From Paractinoplanes lichenicola (lineage in GTDB: Bacteria; Actinomycetota; Actinomycetes; Mycobacteriales; Micromonosporaceae): a stretch of DNA of 64,000 bases. The stretch lies in assembly GCF_016785085.1 (NCBI RefSeq), contig NZ_JAENHO010000003.1, forward strand, positions 1 to 64,000, given 5' to 3'. Shown here one piece after another: positions 52,467 through 60,741 of the stretch (positions within the stretch are counted from its first letter, which is position 1; every line of letters starts with the position of its first letter). Below the pieces are notes generated by a model, which ran no database searches, had not been told where the DNA came from, and saw only the letters and a list, made by a program, of their open reading frames with translations. The translations under genes were made by a program, and so were the position numbers.

Positions 52467-54961
52467 CAGTTCTCCAAACGCAGGAACGTCACGGAACTGG
52501 CCGGGAACTCGCGGGTGAAGGTCGAGCCCAGGCCGCGAACGGTCGAGGTGACCGGCAGGATCGGCTCGGCCGAGCGGGTGTTCTGCTCGCCCGGCTCACC
52601 GGCGAGGACGGTCATCCGGCCGGTGGACCCCACCCGGAGCCCGCCGAGGTCGACCTTGGTCAGCGCGGCCTCGGTCGACGCGTTGACGATTTTCACGATC
52701 AGTTCCCCCGTACGCTGGTCGCGCGTGACGACCTGGGCGAAGGACTCGGTGACCTGGTTGTCGTCGAAGCTGCCCCACTGCTCGCCGTCGCGGAACAGGG
52801 TGACCTTCGTGCCGCGAACCTCGATCCTCAGGTCGTACGTCTGCCCGGTGTTGACCGTGTCGGGCCGGGTGAGCAGCTGTTCCTTGGCCGCGGACGACCC
52901 GGTTGCCTTCTCGATCGCGCCCTGGGTGTTGTTCCAGCCGCCCAGGTTCCACCAGTACCAGGTGCCCGAGTCCTTGATCCCGAACGGGATGAGGAAGCCT
53001 TCGTCGCCGGCCGTCTTGGTGGCCTTGACGGTGATGTCGTAGTCGGTCGCGGTGATGTCGGTGGCCGCGGCGACCATGGTGTTCTCGGCCGCGACGTCGG
53101 TCTGCGCGTACGCCCCGTCGGTGACCGTCCACGTGCCACGGTTCTCGATCGGCGTCCAGCCGTCCGCGTTGCCGTCGTTGAAGTCGTCCGCCAGCAGCAC
53201 TGTCCCGTCCCGCGTGGTCACCTTGAGGTCGTCATACTTGGCCGCCGTACGCCACGTGGAGAGCCCGACTCGGCCGGTGATCGGCTTCGGCTGCACGACC
53301 CGGCCGCCGGTCACCGTGGACGGCACGACCCGGTCGCCGACGTTGGTCATGAACAGCTTCTGCATCTGATAGCTGGTCGAGCCCCACGACTCGTCGTTGT
53401 CGAACCAGATCAGGTCGGGCCGCCACTGCACGTTGTCGATGTTGGCGAACAGCGGGGCGTACGAGGCCATCTTGACCACGTCGGCGTTGCGCTCGAGCCC
53501 GGTCATGTAGGCGGCCTCGGAGAGCGAGTTGAAGAACTTGGCGTCCTGCGACGCGTATTCGCCGAGGAACACCTTCGGGCCCCTGCGGTCGTACGAGTCG
53601 TAGCGGTCGTTGTTCTGCAGGAACCAGTTCGGGCTGTTGTAGTAGTGCTCGTCGACCATCTCGGTGCCCGCGGCTTTGTTCTTGGCCCACAGGCTGTCGA
53701 AGGTGACGCCCATGTCGTCCGGCCCGGAGTTGCTGATCACGGTGATGGCCGGGTATTTCGCCTTGATCGCGTCGCGGAACTTGAGGAAGTTGGCGAAGTA
53801 TTCGTCGGGCAGGTTCTCCTCGTTGCCGACGGCGACCATGGTCAGGCCGAACGGCTTGGGGTGGCCCATCTGCGCCCGCAGCTTGCCCCATGTCGAGGTG
53901 GCCGGGCCGTTGGCGAACTCGATCAGGTCGAGCGTGTCCTGGATGTGCCGCTGCAGCAGGGCCGGGTCGTCGGTCGCGCGGTTCTGCCCGCAGCCGGTGA
54001 CCAGCGCCGGCACCACGGGCAGCGGGGCCGCGCCGATGTCCTCACTGAACTGGAAATACTCGTAGTAGCCGAGCCCGTAGCTCTGGTTGTAGCCCCAGAA
54101 GTTCGCGTTGGTGGCCCGGGTCTCGACCGGACCGACCGTGTCCTTCCACTGATACGAGCGGGCGCGCGGGAAGCCCGACGCGGCGTCGTACGCGTAGTGG
54201 CTGCCGGTGTTGACCAGGCACCCGCCGGGGAAGCGGACGAAGCCGGGGCGCAGGGCCGCGACCTTCTCGGCGAGGTCCTTGCGCAGGCCGTGGCCCTTGT
54301 AGGTGTCCCGCGGGAGCAGCGACACCATGTCGAGCCGATGCGTGCCGGCGCCGGTCGCCGACACCGAGAGCCGCCCGGCGTCGCTGGTGCTCGTGGCGCG
54401 CAGCGTGCCCGCGTACCGGGACCAGGTGTTGCTCTTGACGTTGATCTTGAGCGGGGCGGCCAGCGCGGTGCCGTCGGCCGTCGCCAACGAGATGGTCAGG
54501 GGCCCCGGGGTGTCGCTGCGGGCCCAGATCGAGAAGTCGTACGCCGCCCCGCGCGAGACCGCGACGCCGCTGTTGTAGCCGGCGTTGGTGACGCTGCTCG
54601 GGCCGGTCAGCCGCAGGTAGGTGCGGTTGCGCTCATTGAGCCGTTCGGAATCGTCGACGGTGGTGGCCGTGCCGGTCGCGGTCCAGCCGGTCAGCCCGGT
54701 GTATGCGCGGTTGTCCGCGGCCTGGAACTCGAAGGAGCGGTTGCGGACCAGCTCGGCGTAGAGCCCGCCGTCGGCCGCGTAGTTGATGTCCTCGAAGAAC
54801 ACGCCGTACATCTGGTCGCCGATCGCCGCGCCCGGCCGGGCCGGGTCGACGGTGATCGTGTAGTCGGGGGTGGGTGCGGCGGCGGCCGGTGGGGCGACCG
54901 CCAAAGGTAGGGCGGCCAGGGCGGCAACGGCGCCGGCCGTGCGGGATCGGAAGCGGGCCAC
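52466..54961 (-). CDS. Secreted alpha-L-arabinofuranosidase, GH51 type
   Basis: Releases arabinose from arabinan/arabinoxylan outside the cell; 831 aa. The signal peptide is at residues 1-30 (ending PPAAAAPTPDY). The N-terminal region has YGVFFEDINYAADGG. An inserted carbohydrate-binding-like beta domain spans about 80-210. The catalytic domain has FPGGCLVNTGSHY near 245, the acid/base motif VGNEENLPD near 375 and the nucleophile motif FLGEYAS near 470. A C-terminal insert (about 570-710, DDFNDGNADGWTPIENRGTW) resembles a LamG/concanavalin-like domain. The GTG at 54961 follows GGGGAGG. It is first in the operon with GH43. Confidence 0.9.
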   Translation of the reverse strand: MARFRSRTAGAVAALAALPLAVAPPAAAAPTPDYTITVDPARPGAAIGDQMYGVFFEDINYAADGGLYAELVRNRSFEFQAADNRAYTGLTGWTATGTATTVDDSERLNERNRTYLRLTGPSSVTNAGYNSGVAVSRGAAYDFSIWARSDTPGPLTISLATADGTALAAPLKINVKSNTWSRYAGTLRATSTSDAGRLSVSATGAGTHRLDMVSLLPRDTYKGHGLRKDLAEKVAALRPGFVRFPGGCLVNTGSHYAYDAASGFPRARSYQWKDTVGPVETRATNANFWGYNQSYGLGYYEYFQFSEDIGAAPLPVVPALVTGCGQNRATDDPALLQRHIQDTLDLIEFANGPATSTWGKLRAQMGHPKPFGLTMVAVGNEENLPDEYFANFLKFRDAIKAKYPAITVISNSGPDDMGVTFDSLWAKNKAAGTEMVDEHYYNSPNWFLQNNDRYDSYDRRGPKVFLGEYASQDAKFFNSLSEAAYMTGLERNADVVKMASYAPLFANIDNVQWRPDLIWFDNDESWGSTSYQMQKLFMTNVGDRVVPSTVTGGRVVQPKPITGRVGLSTWRTAAKYDDLKVTTRDGTVLLADDFNDGNADGWTPIENRGTWTVTDGAYAQTDVAAENTMVAAATDITATDYDITVKATKTAGDEGFLIPFGIKDSGTWYWWNLGGWNNTQGAIEKATGSSAAKEQLLTRPDTVNTGQTYDLRIEVRGTKVTLFRDGEQWGSFDDNQVTESFAQVVTRDQRTGELIVKIVNASTEAALTKVDLGGLRVGSTGRMTVLAGEPGEQNTRSAEPILPVTSTVRGLGSTFTREFPASSVTFLRLEN

Positions 54962-55042
54962 GAGGGTCCTCCCCTTGTTCGCGCTCTCCTCGGTGCGCGA
55001 CCGGTGGCATCGTTGTCGCACCAGAAAGCGTGAAAGTGGTCG

Positions 55043-55058
55043 ATGTTAGCGTTCACCA
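55043..55058 (-). promoter_or_regulatory. Possible LacI-type operator before the GH51-GH43 operon
   Basis: ATGTTAGCGTTCACCA contains the half-palindrome GTTAGC-GTTCAC reminiscent of LacI-family sites of sugar operons. It lies 82 bp upstream of the GH51 start. The match is imperfect (four of six symmetric pairs). Confidence 0.3.
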
Positions 55059-55089
55059 TAAAGCCAACACCGAGGGAAGGCCAGGGGTC

Positions 55090-55986
55090 TCAGAGAGCTT
55101 GCGGAGGTACGCGCGGCGCGTCACCGGCGAGCACGAAGACGTCCGCGCCCAGCGGCTCGACCAGGCCGTCCTCGACCAGCCCGGCCAGCGCGCGGGCCCG
55201 TTGCACGTCGTCGTTCCACACCTCGTCGAGGCGCTGGCGGGGCACCGGGGCGGTCGCGTGGCGCAGCACCTCGAGCAGCAGGCCGCGCACCTGGCGATCG
55301 GTTCCGGCGTACCGCTGCGGTTTGCGGCTCGGCCCCTCGAGCGCGGGCGAGCCGTTCAGCCGCCAGGCACAGACCTCCTCGAACGGGCACTCGTGGCAGC
55401 GCGGCGAGCGGGCCACGCAGACCAGCGCGCCCAGCTCCATGAAGGCGATGCTCGCGCGGGCGGCCCGGGCCGGCTCGTCGGGCAGCAGTTCGGCCATCGC
55501 CACCAGGTCGGCGGCGGTGGTGTTGGGACCCGCGTCGGGCTTGCCCTCGACGGCCCGCGACACCACCCGGCGGACGTTCGTGTCGACCACGGGGTGGCGC
55601 TGCCCGTACGCGAAGGTGGCCACCGCCCGTCCGGTGTAGGTGCCCACGCCCGGCAGCGCCAGCAGCTGGTCGAGATCGGACGGCACTTGGCCGTCGTGCC
55701 GCTCGACCATGGCCACCGCGCAGGCGTGCAGCCGCATGGCCCGGCGCGGATAGCCCAGCCGGCCCCACATGCGGATCGCCTCGGCGGGCGGGTCGGCGGC
55801 CAGGTCGGCCGGGGTGGGCCAGCGGGTCATCCAGGAGCGCCAATGGGGTTCGACCCGGACGACTGGGGTCTGCTGCAGCATCACCTCGCTGACCAGCACA
55901 CCCCAGGCTGTCGTGTCGGGCTGCCGCCAGGGCAGGTCGCGGGCATTCTGGACAAACCACGTGATGGCGTCATCGGCGAGAGTCAT
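55090..55986 (-). CDS. mutY: A/G-specific adenine glycosylase
   Basis: Removes adenine mispaired with 8-oxoguanine. The 298-aa helix-hairpin-helix protein has the catalytic Glu34 (SEVMLQQT) and Asp135 (VVDTNVRR), the HhH loop LPGVGTYTGRAVATFAYGQR and the [4Fe-4S] cluster Cys190, Cys197, Cys200 and Cys206 (C-x6-C-x2-C-x5-C). The C-terminal NUDIX-like part seen in long MutY is absent; the length fits the shorter actinobacterial form. The ATG at 55986 is used; open frame upstream is the shadow of the divergent gene. Confidence 0.93.
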   Translation of the reverse strand: MTLADDAITWFVQNARDLPWRQPDTTAWGVLVSEVMLQQTPVVRVEPHWRSWMTRWPTPADLAADPPAEAIRMWGRLGYPRRAMRLHACAVAMVERHDGQVPSDLDQLLALPGVGTYTGRAVATFAYGQRHPVVDTNVRRVVSRAVEGKPDAGPNTTAADLVAMAELLPDEPARAARASIAFMELGALVCVARSPRCHECPFEEVCAWRLNGSPALEGPSRKPQRYAGTDRQVRGLLLEVLRHATAPVPRQRLDEVWNDDVQRARALAGLVEDGLVEPLGADVFVLAGDAPRVPPQAL

Positions 55987-55995
55987 GGCAGGTCT

Positions 55996-56001
55996 TACTC
56001 T
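55996..56001 (+). promoter_or_regulatory. Likely -10 element, leaderless ACT-domain gene
   Basis: TACTCT ends 6 nt before the GTG at 56008, within the 21-bp gap to the mutY start. Confidence 0.4.
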
Positions 56002-56007
56002 AAGCGG

Positions 56008-56511
56008 GTGCATGAGCTCGCCATCACCGTCATCGGTCCCGACCGCCCCAGCATCGTCGCCAACGTGGCCGAGGCGCTGGCCGGAGTCGGGGCCAACCTG
56101 ACCGACTCCACCATGACCCGCCTGCGGGGACACTTCACGATGACCCTGATCTGCAACGGGCCCTCTCTGGTGGAGGCACGCGAGGCGCTGTCGCCGCTCG
56201 AGGACGTGGTGATCGAGGTCCGGGAGGTCGCCCCCGAGTCTGACAAAAAGGACAACGGCGAGCCGTACGTGGTGAGTGTCCACGGCGCCGATCGGCTCGG
56301 CATCGTCGCGGCGGTGACCCGGGTGGTCGCGGTGGCCGGCGGAAACATCACCGATTTGAGTACACGTCTGAGCGGCACCCTCTATGTGCTGATCGCCGAG
56401 GTCGACCTGCCGGGCGGGGCCGCCGACGAGCTCGCCGAGCAGCTGGCGGTGGCCGCGGCCGAGCTGGGCGTCGAGGTGACCCTGCGGCGCGCCGAGTCGG
56501 AGCTCCTGTGA
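56008..56511 (+). CDS. Two-ACT-domain regulatory protein (GcvR-like)
   Basis: A 167-aa protein made of two ACT domains. The first is ELAITVIGPDRPSIVANVAE near residue 3 and the second PYVVSVHGADRLGIVAAVTR near 85, each with the GxDRxxI ligand-binding pattern. Such proteins bind amino acids; members resemble GcvR or the ACT part of formyltetrahydrofolate deformylase. The effector is unknown. Its stop overlaps the def start (GTGA), so the two are co-translated. Confidence 0.85.
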   Translation: MHELAITVIGPDRPSIVANVAEALAGVGANLTDSTMTRLRGHFTMTLICNGPSLVEAREALSPLEDVVIEVREVAPESDKKDNGEPYVVSVHGADRLGIVAAVTRVVAVAGGNITDLSTRLSGTLYVLIAEVDLPGGAADELAEQLAVAAAELGVEVTLRRAESELL

Positions 56512-57038
56512 CGATCACCTGGGACGGGCCGGAGGGCAACGTCCTCCCGGTCGTCAGCGCGCCCGCCACGGTGCTCAGCTCGATCGGCGACGAGGTCGAC
56601 CCGGCCGACCCGGCGATCGTGCAACTCGCCGCCGACCTGGTCGCGACCATGCGGGTCTCGCCCGGCTGCGTCGGCCTGGCCGCCCCGCAGGTCGGGGTGG
56701 GGGTGCAGCTCTTCGCGGTCGACGTCACCGGCCACCCCAAGGCCGCCACCACGCACGGCACGTTCGTGCTCTGCAACGCCAAAGTGATCGAGGCCAGCCG
56801 CTGGAAGGCCGGGCGCGAGGGCTGCATGTCGGTGCCCGACCTGACCGGCGACGTGAAGCGGGCCGGACGCGTGGTGGTCGCCGCGACCCTGCCCGGCAGC
56901 GGCGAAGAGGTCACCGTCACGACCGATGCGTTCGAGGCGCGGGCGCTGCAACACGAGATCGACCACTGCGCCGGAAAGCTTTTTCTCGATCGTGTCGCCG
57001 GGGCACACGCGATCTACCAGCGTAAGGTCTACCTCTGA
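56508..57038 (+). CDS. def: Peptide deformylase
   Basis: Removes formyl groups from nascent proteins. The 176-aa metalloenzyme has motif 1 CVGLAAPQVG (residues 54-63; the usual first Gly is Cys), motif 2 EGCMS with the metal Cys106, and motif 3 QHEIDH with His149, Glu150 and His153. The GTG overlaps the ACT gene. A weak hairpin (57045-57067) follows. The Cys54 substitution is unusual but outside the metal ligands. Confidence 0.95.
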   Translation: MTITWDGPEGNVLPVVSAPATVLSSIGDEVDPADPAIVQLAADLVATMRVSPGCVGLAAPQVGVGVQLFAVDVTGHPKAATTHGTFVLCNAKVIEASRWKAGREGCMSVPDLTGDVKRAGRVVVAATLPGSGEEVTVTTDAFEARALQHEIDHCAGKLFLDRVAGAHAIYQRKVYL

Positions 57039-57044
57039 CTCATT

Positions 57045-57067
57045 CCGGCTCTTTTGTTGTGAGCCGG
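57045..57067 (+). terminator. Weak hairpin after def
   Basis: CCGGCTC and GAGCCGG form a 7-bp stem with the loop TTTTGTTGT, just after the def stop. Confidence 0.45.
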
Positions 57068-57131
57068 TGTCGCATAACCCCGGCGCGTCGCGGCCGACTC
57101 GCGGGCGCGCGGGTTTACCGTGGGCCCCACT

Positions 57132-57929
57132 ATGCGATCGACGGTTGGTCCCCTTCCTTCCGCCGTCTACTGGCGGCGTCGTGCAGTCGTGCTGGGCGCA
57201 GTGCTGCTCGGCATCATCGTGCTGTTCGTCTCGTGCTCCGGCGGCGACGACGACAACAAGGGCCAGAAACAGGGGCAGACGCCGACGTCGAGCTCGTCGC
57301 AATACCCGACGCCCGAGCCCGGTTCGTCCGAGCCGTTCCTCGACGGCCGGCCCGGCAACAACGGGCCGTCGCTCCCGGCCCCCGGCGACCTCCAGTCGCA
57401 GCCGTCCGGCGGCGACGACGGGTCGACCGACACGCTGCCGCCGACCGGTGGCACCGGGACGGGCACAGGCACTGGTACGGGCACCGGCACGGGCGCCGAC
57501 GGGCAGAACAACAACGTCACCGCGCCGGCCGACGGCTCCTGCGCCGACGGCGAGCTGGCGGTCACCCCGATCCCGTCGTCGACCAACCTCAAGCGCGGCC
57601 AGTCGGTCCAGCTCGAGCTCAAGATCAAGAACAACAGCCAGCGTACGTGTTCCCGCGACGTCGGCGCCGATCCGCAGGAGCTCTACATCGACCAGGGCGG
57701 CCGCAAATACTGGTCGTCCGACACGTGCAGCACGGCCAAGGGCGGCGACGTCCGGCAGCTCCCGCCGGGCCAGGAGCTGACATACAAGGTCACCTGGAAC
57801 GGCCGCCAGTCGAGCAGCTGCGCCGGCGGCTCGCCGACCGGTCCCAACCCGCCGCCCGGCCAGTTCGAGCTGCGGGCCCGGCTCGGCACGCTGGTGAGCA
57901 ACCCGGTCACGCTGACCATCACGGCCTGA
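57132..57929 (+). CDS. Membrane-anchored protein with beta-sandwich-like external domain
   Basis: A 265-aa protein. One transmembrane helix (RAVVLGAVLLGIIVLFVSCS, residues about 17-36) includes a Cys but no clean lipobox. A low-complexity linker (to about 135) contains a Gly-Thr run, from an imperfect 6-bp microsatellite at about 57450-57495. The C-terminal 120 residues (SVQLELKIKNNSQRTCSRDV; GQELTYKVTWNGRQSSSC) look like an Ig-like or intracellular-proteinase-inhibitor-like beta domain with paired cysteines. I do not assign a function. The ATG at 57132 is preferred; a GTG is at 57120. The next gene follows without a gap. Confidence 0.7.
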   Translation: MRSTVGPLPSAVYWRRRAVVLGAVLLGIIVLFVSCSGGDDDNKGQKQGQTPTSSSSQYPTPEPGSSEPFLDGRPGNNGPSLPAPGDLQSQPSGGDDGSTDTLPPTGGTGTGTGTGTGTGTGADGQNNNVTAPADGSCADGELAVTPIPSSTNLKRGQSVQLELKIKNNSQRTCSRDVGADPQELYIDQGGRKYWSSDTCSTAKGGDVRQLPPGQELTYKVTWNGRQSSSCAGGSPTGPNPPPGQFELRARLGTLVSNPVTLTITA

Positions 57930-58445
57930 GTGGTCGCCGCGCTCGAGCTCTATCTGGACGTCGACGCCACACGCCGGGTCCGGACGTTGTGGCGTGCCCT
58001 CGAGGACGAGGGCATCCCGACGATGAAGTCGCTGCTCAACGACAAGCACCGCCCGCACGTCTCGCTGGCCGCGGCCCGCACGCTCGCCCCGGAAGCGGTC
58101 GTCGAGGCCCTGGACGGCCTGGCGGTCGGTCGGGGGCTGACGCTGAGCATGGATTTCGTGGGCCAGTTCGTCGGGCGGGTGCTGTGGCTGGGGGTCACCC
58201 CGACGGCCGAGCTGCTGACCCACCACGCCGCGGTGCACGAACGGCTGGCGGCCGCGGGCGTCGAGACGTGGGAGCTCTACGAGCCGGGCCGCTGGGTGCC
58301 GCACTGCACGGTCTCGATGCGCGTGCCCAACCCGCAGATGGGCCACGCCGTGCGCCGCTGCCTCGAAATCCTGCCGCTGCGGGCAACCGTGACCGGCGCC
58401 GGCCTGGCCGACCACGCCAACAACATCGACATACCCCTCACCTGA
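57930..58445 (+). CDS. 2H phosphoesterase (2'-5' RNA ligase-like)
   Basis: A 171-aa cytosolic protein of the LigT/2H phosphoesterase superfamily. Two HxT/S motifs are present: RPHVSLAAA near residue 46 and VPHCTVSMRV near 128. They would form the catalytic pair acting on 2',3'-cyclic or 2'-5' phosphodiester bonds of RNA or nucleotides. The GTG at 57930 directly follows the stop of the upstream gene. A minisatellite follows. Confidence 0.82.
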   Translation: MVAALELYLDVDATRRVRTLWRALEDEGIPTMKSLLNDKHRPHVSLAAARTLAPEAVVEALDGLAVGRGLTLSMDFVGQFVGRVLWLGVTPTAELLTHHAAVHERLAAAGVETWELYEPGRWVPHCTVSMRVPNPQMGHAVRRCLEILPLRATVTGAGLADHANNIDIPLT

Positions 58446-58686
58446 CCCCGGCTCCCTCCAACCTGGCCGGCTTCCCTCCCGCCTGGCCTCGGCTTTCTCC
58501 CCGCCTGGTCCCGGCTTCCTCCCGCCTGGCCTCGGCTTTCCCCCGCCTGGCGCTGGCCTCTCTCTCGCCTGGACCCGGCGCCCTTTCACCTCGGCCCGGC
58601 GCCGTTTCACCTCGGCCCGGCGCCGTTTCACCTCGGCCCGGCACCCTTCACCTCGGCCCGGCACCCTTCACCTCGGCCCGGCTCCC
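58446..58686. repeat. Minisatellite of about 21 bp downstream of the 2H gene
   Basis: Five regular units at 58584-58604, 58605-58625, 58626-58646, 58647-58666 and 58667-58686 share TTCACCTCGGCCCGGC. The stretch 58446-58583 contains older, degenerate relatives (GCCTGGCCTCGGCTTTC and variants). The whole gap to 58729 holds these repeats and no gene. Confidence 0.9.
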
Positions 58687-58729
58687 TTGCGGCTAGATCC
58701 GGCTCATTTCGGCTGACCGCGGCTCGCCG

Positions 58730-59062
58730 TCAGCGGAACCCGGTGGCGGTCAGCAGGACCCAGCCGATCGCGGTCAAGGGCAGCGCGATCACCAGGGCCA
58801 GGGCACGCTGCGCCCAGGAACGGCCGACCCACAAAGTGATCAGGATGCCCAGGCCGATCAGGACCGCGCCGGACCCCACCTGACCGGCGTTGTCATACGA
58901 GGGATCACCGATGCGGCGCAGCTGGATCACGGCCTCGGCGAACAGGACGGCGCCGGGCATGCCCATCGCCGCCGTCCGCAGCCGGCCCGGTCTCCGAGCG
59001 ATCACACCGGCCGCCCCGAACACCGCCCCCGCGACCCCCGGTAAGCGCCGCCCTGCCGTCAT
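58730..59062 (-). CDS. Small membrane protein, unknown
   Basis: A 110-aa protein with about three hydrophobic segments (LPGVAGAVFGAAGVIAR, GSGAVLIGLGILITLWVG and ALALVIALPLTAIGWVLL) and Arg-rich loops. I do not recognise the family. The ATG at 59062 lies inside a 22-bp tandem repeat unit, where one base difference makes CAT instead of CTT, and no ribosome site is visible. Coding status is moderate. Confidence 0.55.
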   Translation of the reverse strand: MTAGRRLPGVAGAVFGAAGVIARRPGRLRTAAMGMPGAVLFAEAVIQLRRIGDPSYDNAGQVGSGAVLIGLGILITLWVGRSWAQRALALVIALPLTAIGWVLLTATGFR

Positions 59063-59119
59063 TGAAGTGCCGCTCTGCCGTCTTTGAAGTGCCGCCGTGC
59101 TGTCTTTGAAATGCCGCCC
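59054..59119. repeat. Three 22-bp tandem units
   Basis: Units at 59054-59075, 59076-59097 and 59098-59119 share TGCCGTC(A/T)TTGAAGTGCCGC, with the third degraded. They lie between the membrane-protein genes and include the start codon of the gene ending at 58730. Confidence 0.85.
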
Positions 59120-59475
59120 TAGCCGCGCAGGGCCCGCGCCGTGCGCGGAGTCAGGACGACCAGCCCCACGGCTAGCAGGGTGATCACCGCCTGGCCGATG
59201 CGCCCCGCGGTCACCCCCGGCGAGGTGTCGACGACGTAGTTGGCGTAGAAGTTCGCCGCCGCGTCGGTCACCAGGATGAGGCCGCCCAGATAAAGCCCCA
59301 CGACGGGCTGGCGCAGCAGCAGGACCGCGGCCAGCGCGTCGAGGAAGGTCAACGAGACGAAATAGGTCGCCAGCCACCCCGGCATGCCCGGATAACCGCC
59401 CGTGGCCAGCTGAAAGACGTGCACCACCGTGCCGTAGGCGAAGACCGCCACGGCGGCCCGCACCACCAGCGGCAA
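59119..59475 (-). CDS. Small four-helix membrane protein, unknown
   Basis: A 118-aa protein with about four helices (VVRAAVAVFAYGTVVHVFQL, WLATYFVSLTFLDALAAVLL, PVVGLYLGGLILVTDAAANF and QAVITLLAVGLVVLTPRTA). I do not recognise a family. It lies 2 bp after disA on the same strand, so it is probably co-transcribed with it. Role unknown. Confidence 0.65.
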   Translation of the reverse strand: MPLVVRAAVAVFAYGTVVHVFQLATGGYPGMPGWLATYFVSLTFLDALAAVLLLRQPVVGLYLGGLILVTDAAANFYANYVVDTSPGVTAGRIGQAVITLLAVGLVVLTPRTARALRG

Positions 59476-59477
59476 GA

Positions 59478-60668
59478 TCAGACGTAACGCTCGAGGATGG
59501 ACGCCTCGGCCAGGCGGGACAACCCCTCCCGTACGCCCCGGGCCCGCGCGTCGCCCACGCCGTCGACCGCCTGCAGGTCCTCCACGGTCGCGCCGAGCAG
59601 GCGCTGGAGGCTGCCGAAGTGGTCGACCAGCCGGTCGACGATCTGGGTGGGCAGGCGCGGCACCTTGGCCAGCAGCCGGAAGCCGCGCGGCGACACCGCC
59701 GCGTCGAGCGAGTCGGTCGCGCCGGGATAGCCGATCGCCTTGGCCACGGCGACCAGGTCGATCATCTCGGTGGCGGTCAGCAGGTCGAGCTCGACCAGCG
59801 CCTCGTCGAGCGTGCGGGCCTTGCGACCGGTCGGCAGATAGTCGCGGATCACCAGCGTGCGGTCGGCATCGACCCCGGCCATCAGCTCGTCGAGCTGCAG
59901 GGCCAGCAGGCGGCCGTCGGTGCCGAGCTCGACCACGTAACCCGAGATCTCGTCGGCGATGCGGCGCACCATCTCGAGCCGCTGGACGACCGCGACCGCG
60001 TCACGCACGGTGACCAGGTCTTCGATCTCCAGGGCCGAGAGCGTGCCGGACACCTCGTCGAGGCGGAGCTTGTAGCGCTCGAGGGTGGCCAGCGCCTGGT
60101 TGGCCCGCGACAGGATGGCCGCCGAGTCGTCGAGGACGTGGCGCTGCCCGTTCACATAGAGCCCGATGATGTGCATCGACTGGCTCACCGAGATGACCGG
60201 GAAGCCGGTCTGCTTGGCCACCCGCTCGGCCGTGCGATGCCGGGTGCCGGACTCCTCGGAGTGGATCGCCGGGTCGGGCATCAGGTGCACCGCGGCCCGC
60301 ACGATGCGGGTGCCGTCGCTCGACATCACGACCGCGCCGTCCATCTTGCACAGCTCACGCAGGCGGGTCGCGGAGAACTCGACATCGAGCGGGAACCCGC
60401 CGGTGCAGATGCTCTCGACGACGGCGTCGTGGCCGAGCACGATCAGCGCGCCGGTGCGCCCGCGCAGGATGCGCTCGAGGCCGTCGCGCAGCGCCGTGCC
60501 GGGGGCCATGAGCGCCAGATTGGCGCGGAGAGGATCGCCGCTCACGCCGCCACCAGTGAGACCGGGACCGGTCGTGGCGGCGGGCGCCGGACGATGCGCC
60601 GAGCCGTTGACGCCTGGTCGTGGCGTCGGGCTGGCGGCGGGCTTGGAACCATCGCGGTCGAGCGGCAC
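59478..60668 (-). CDS. disA: DNA integrity scanning diadenylate cyclase DisA
   Basis: Makes c-di-AMP from ATP and senses branched DNA. The DAC domain (residues about 60-180) has the DGA motif at Asp110 ([10 protein letters not shown]) and RHR at 143-145 ([10 protein letters not shown]). A helical linker follows, then the helix-hairpin-helix DNA-binding tail ([20 protein letters not shown]). The 396 residues include about 40 extra N-terminal Pro/Gly-rich residues. If the GTG at 60545 is the true start ([12 protein letters not shown]), the length is the usual ~355. It lies next to radA. Confidence 0.94.
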   Translation of the reverse strand: MPLDRDGSKPAASPTPRPGVNGSAHRPAPAATTGPGLTGGGVSGDPLRANLALMAPGTALRDGLERILRGRTGALIVLGHDAVVESICTGGFPLDVEFSATRLRELCKMDGAVVMSSDGTRIVRAAVHLMPDPAIHSEESGTRHRTAERVAKQTGFPVISVSQSMHIIGLYVNGQRHVLDDSAAILSRANQALATLERYKLRLDEVSGTLSALEIEDLVTVRDAVAVVQRLEMVRRIADEISGYVVELGTDGRLLALQLDELMAGVDADRTLVIRDYLPTGRKARTLDEALVELDLLTATEMIDLVAVAKAIGYPGATDSLDAAVSPRGFRLLAKVPRLPTQIVDRLVDHFGSLQRLLGATVEDLQAVDGVGDARARGVREGLSRLAEASILERYV

Positions 60669-60741
60669 CTGGACATTCTACGGACTGTCATCCAGCGCAA
60701 CGAGGCGTGGTTCGATGAATGCTCCGTAGCGTGATGAAACG

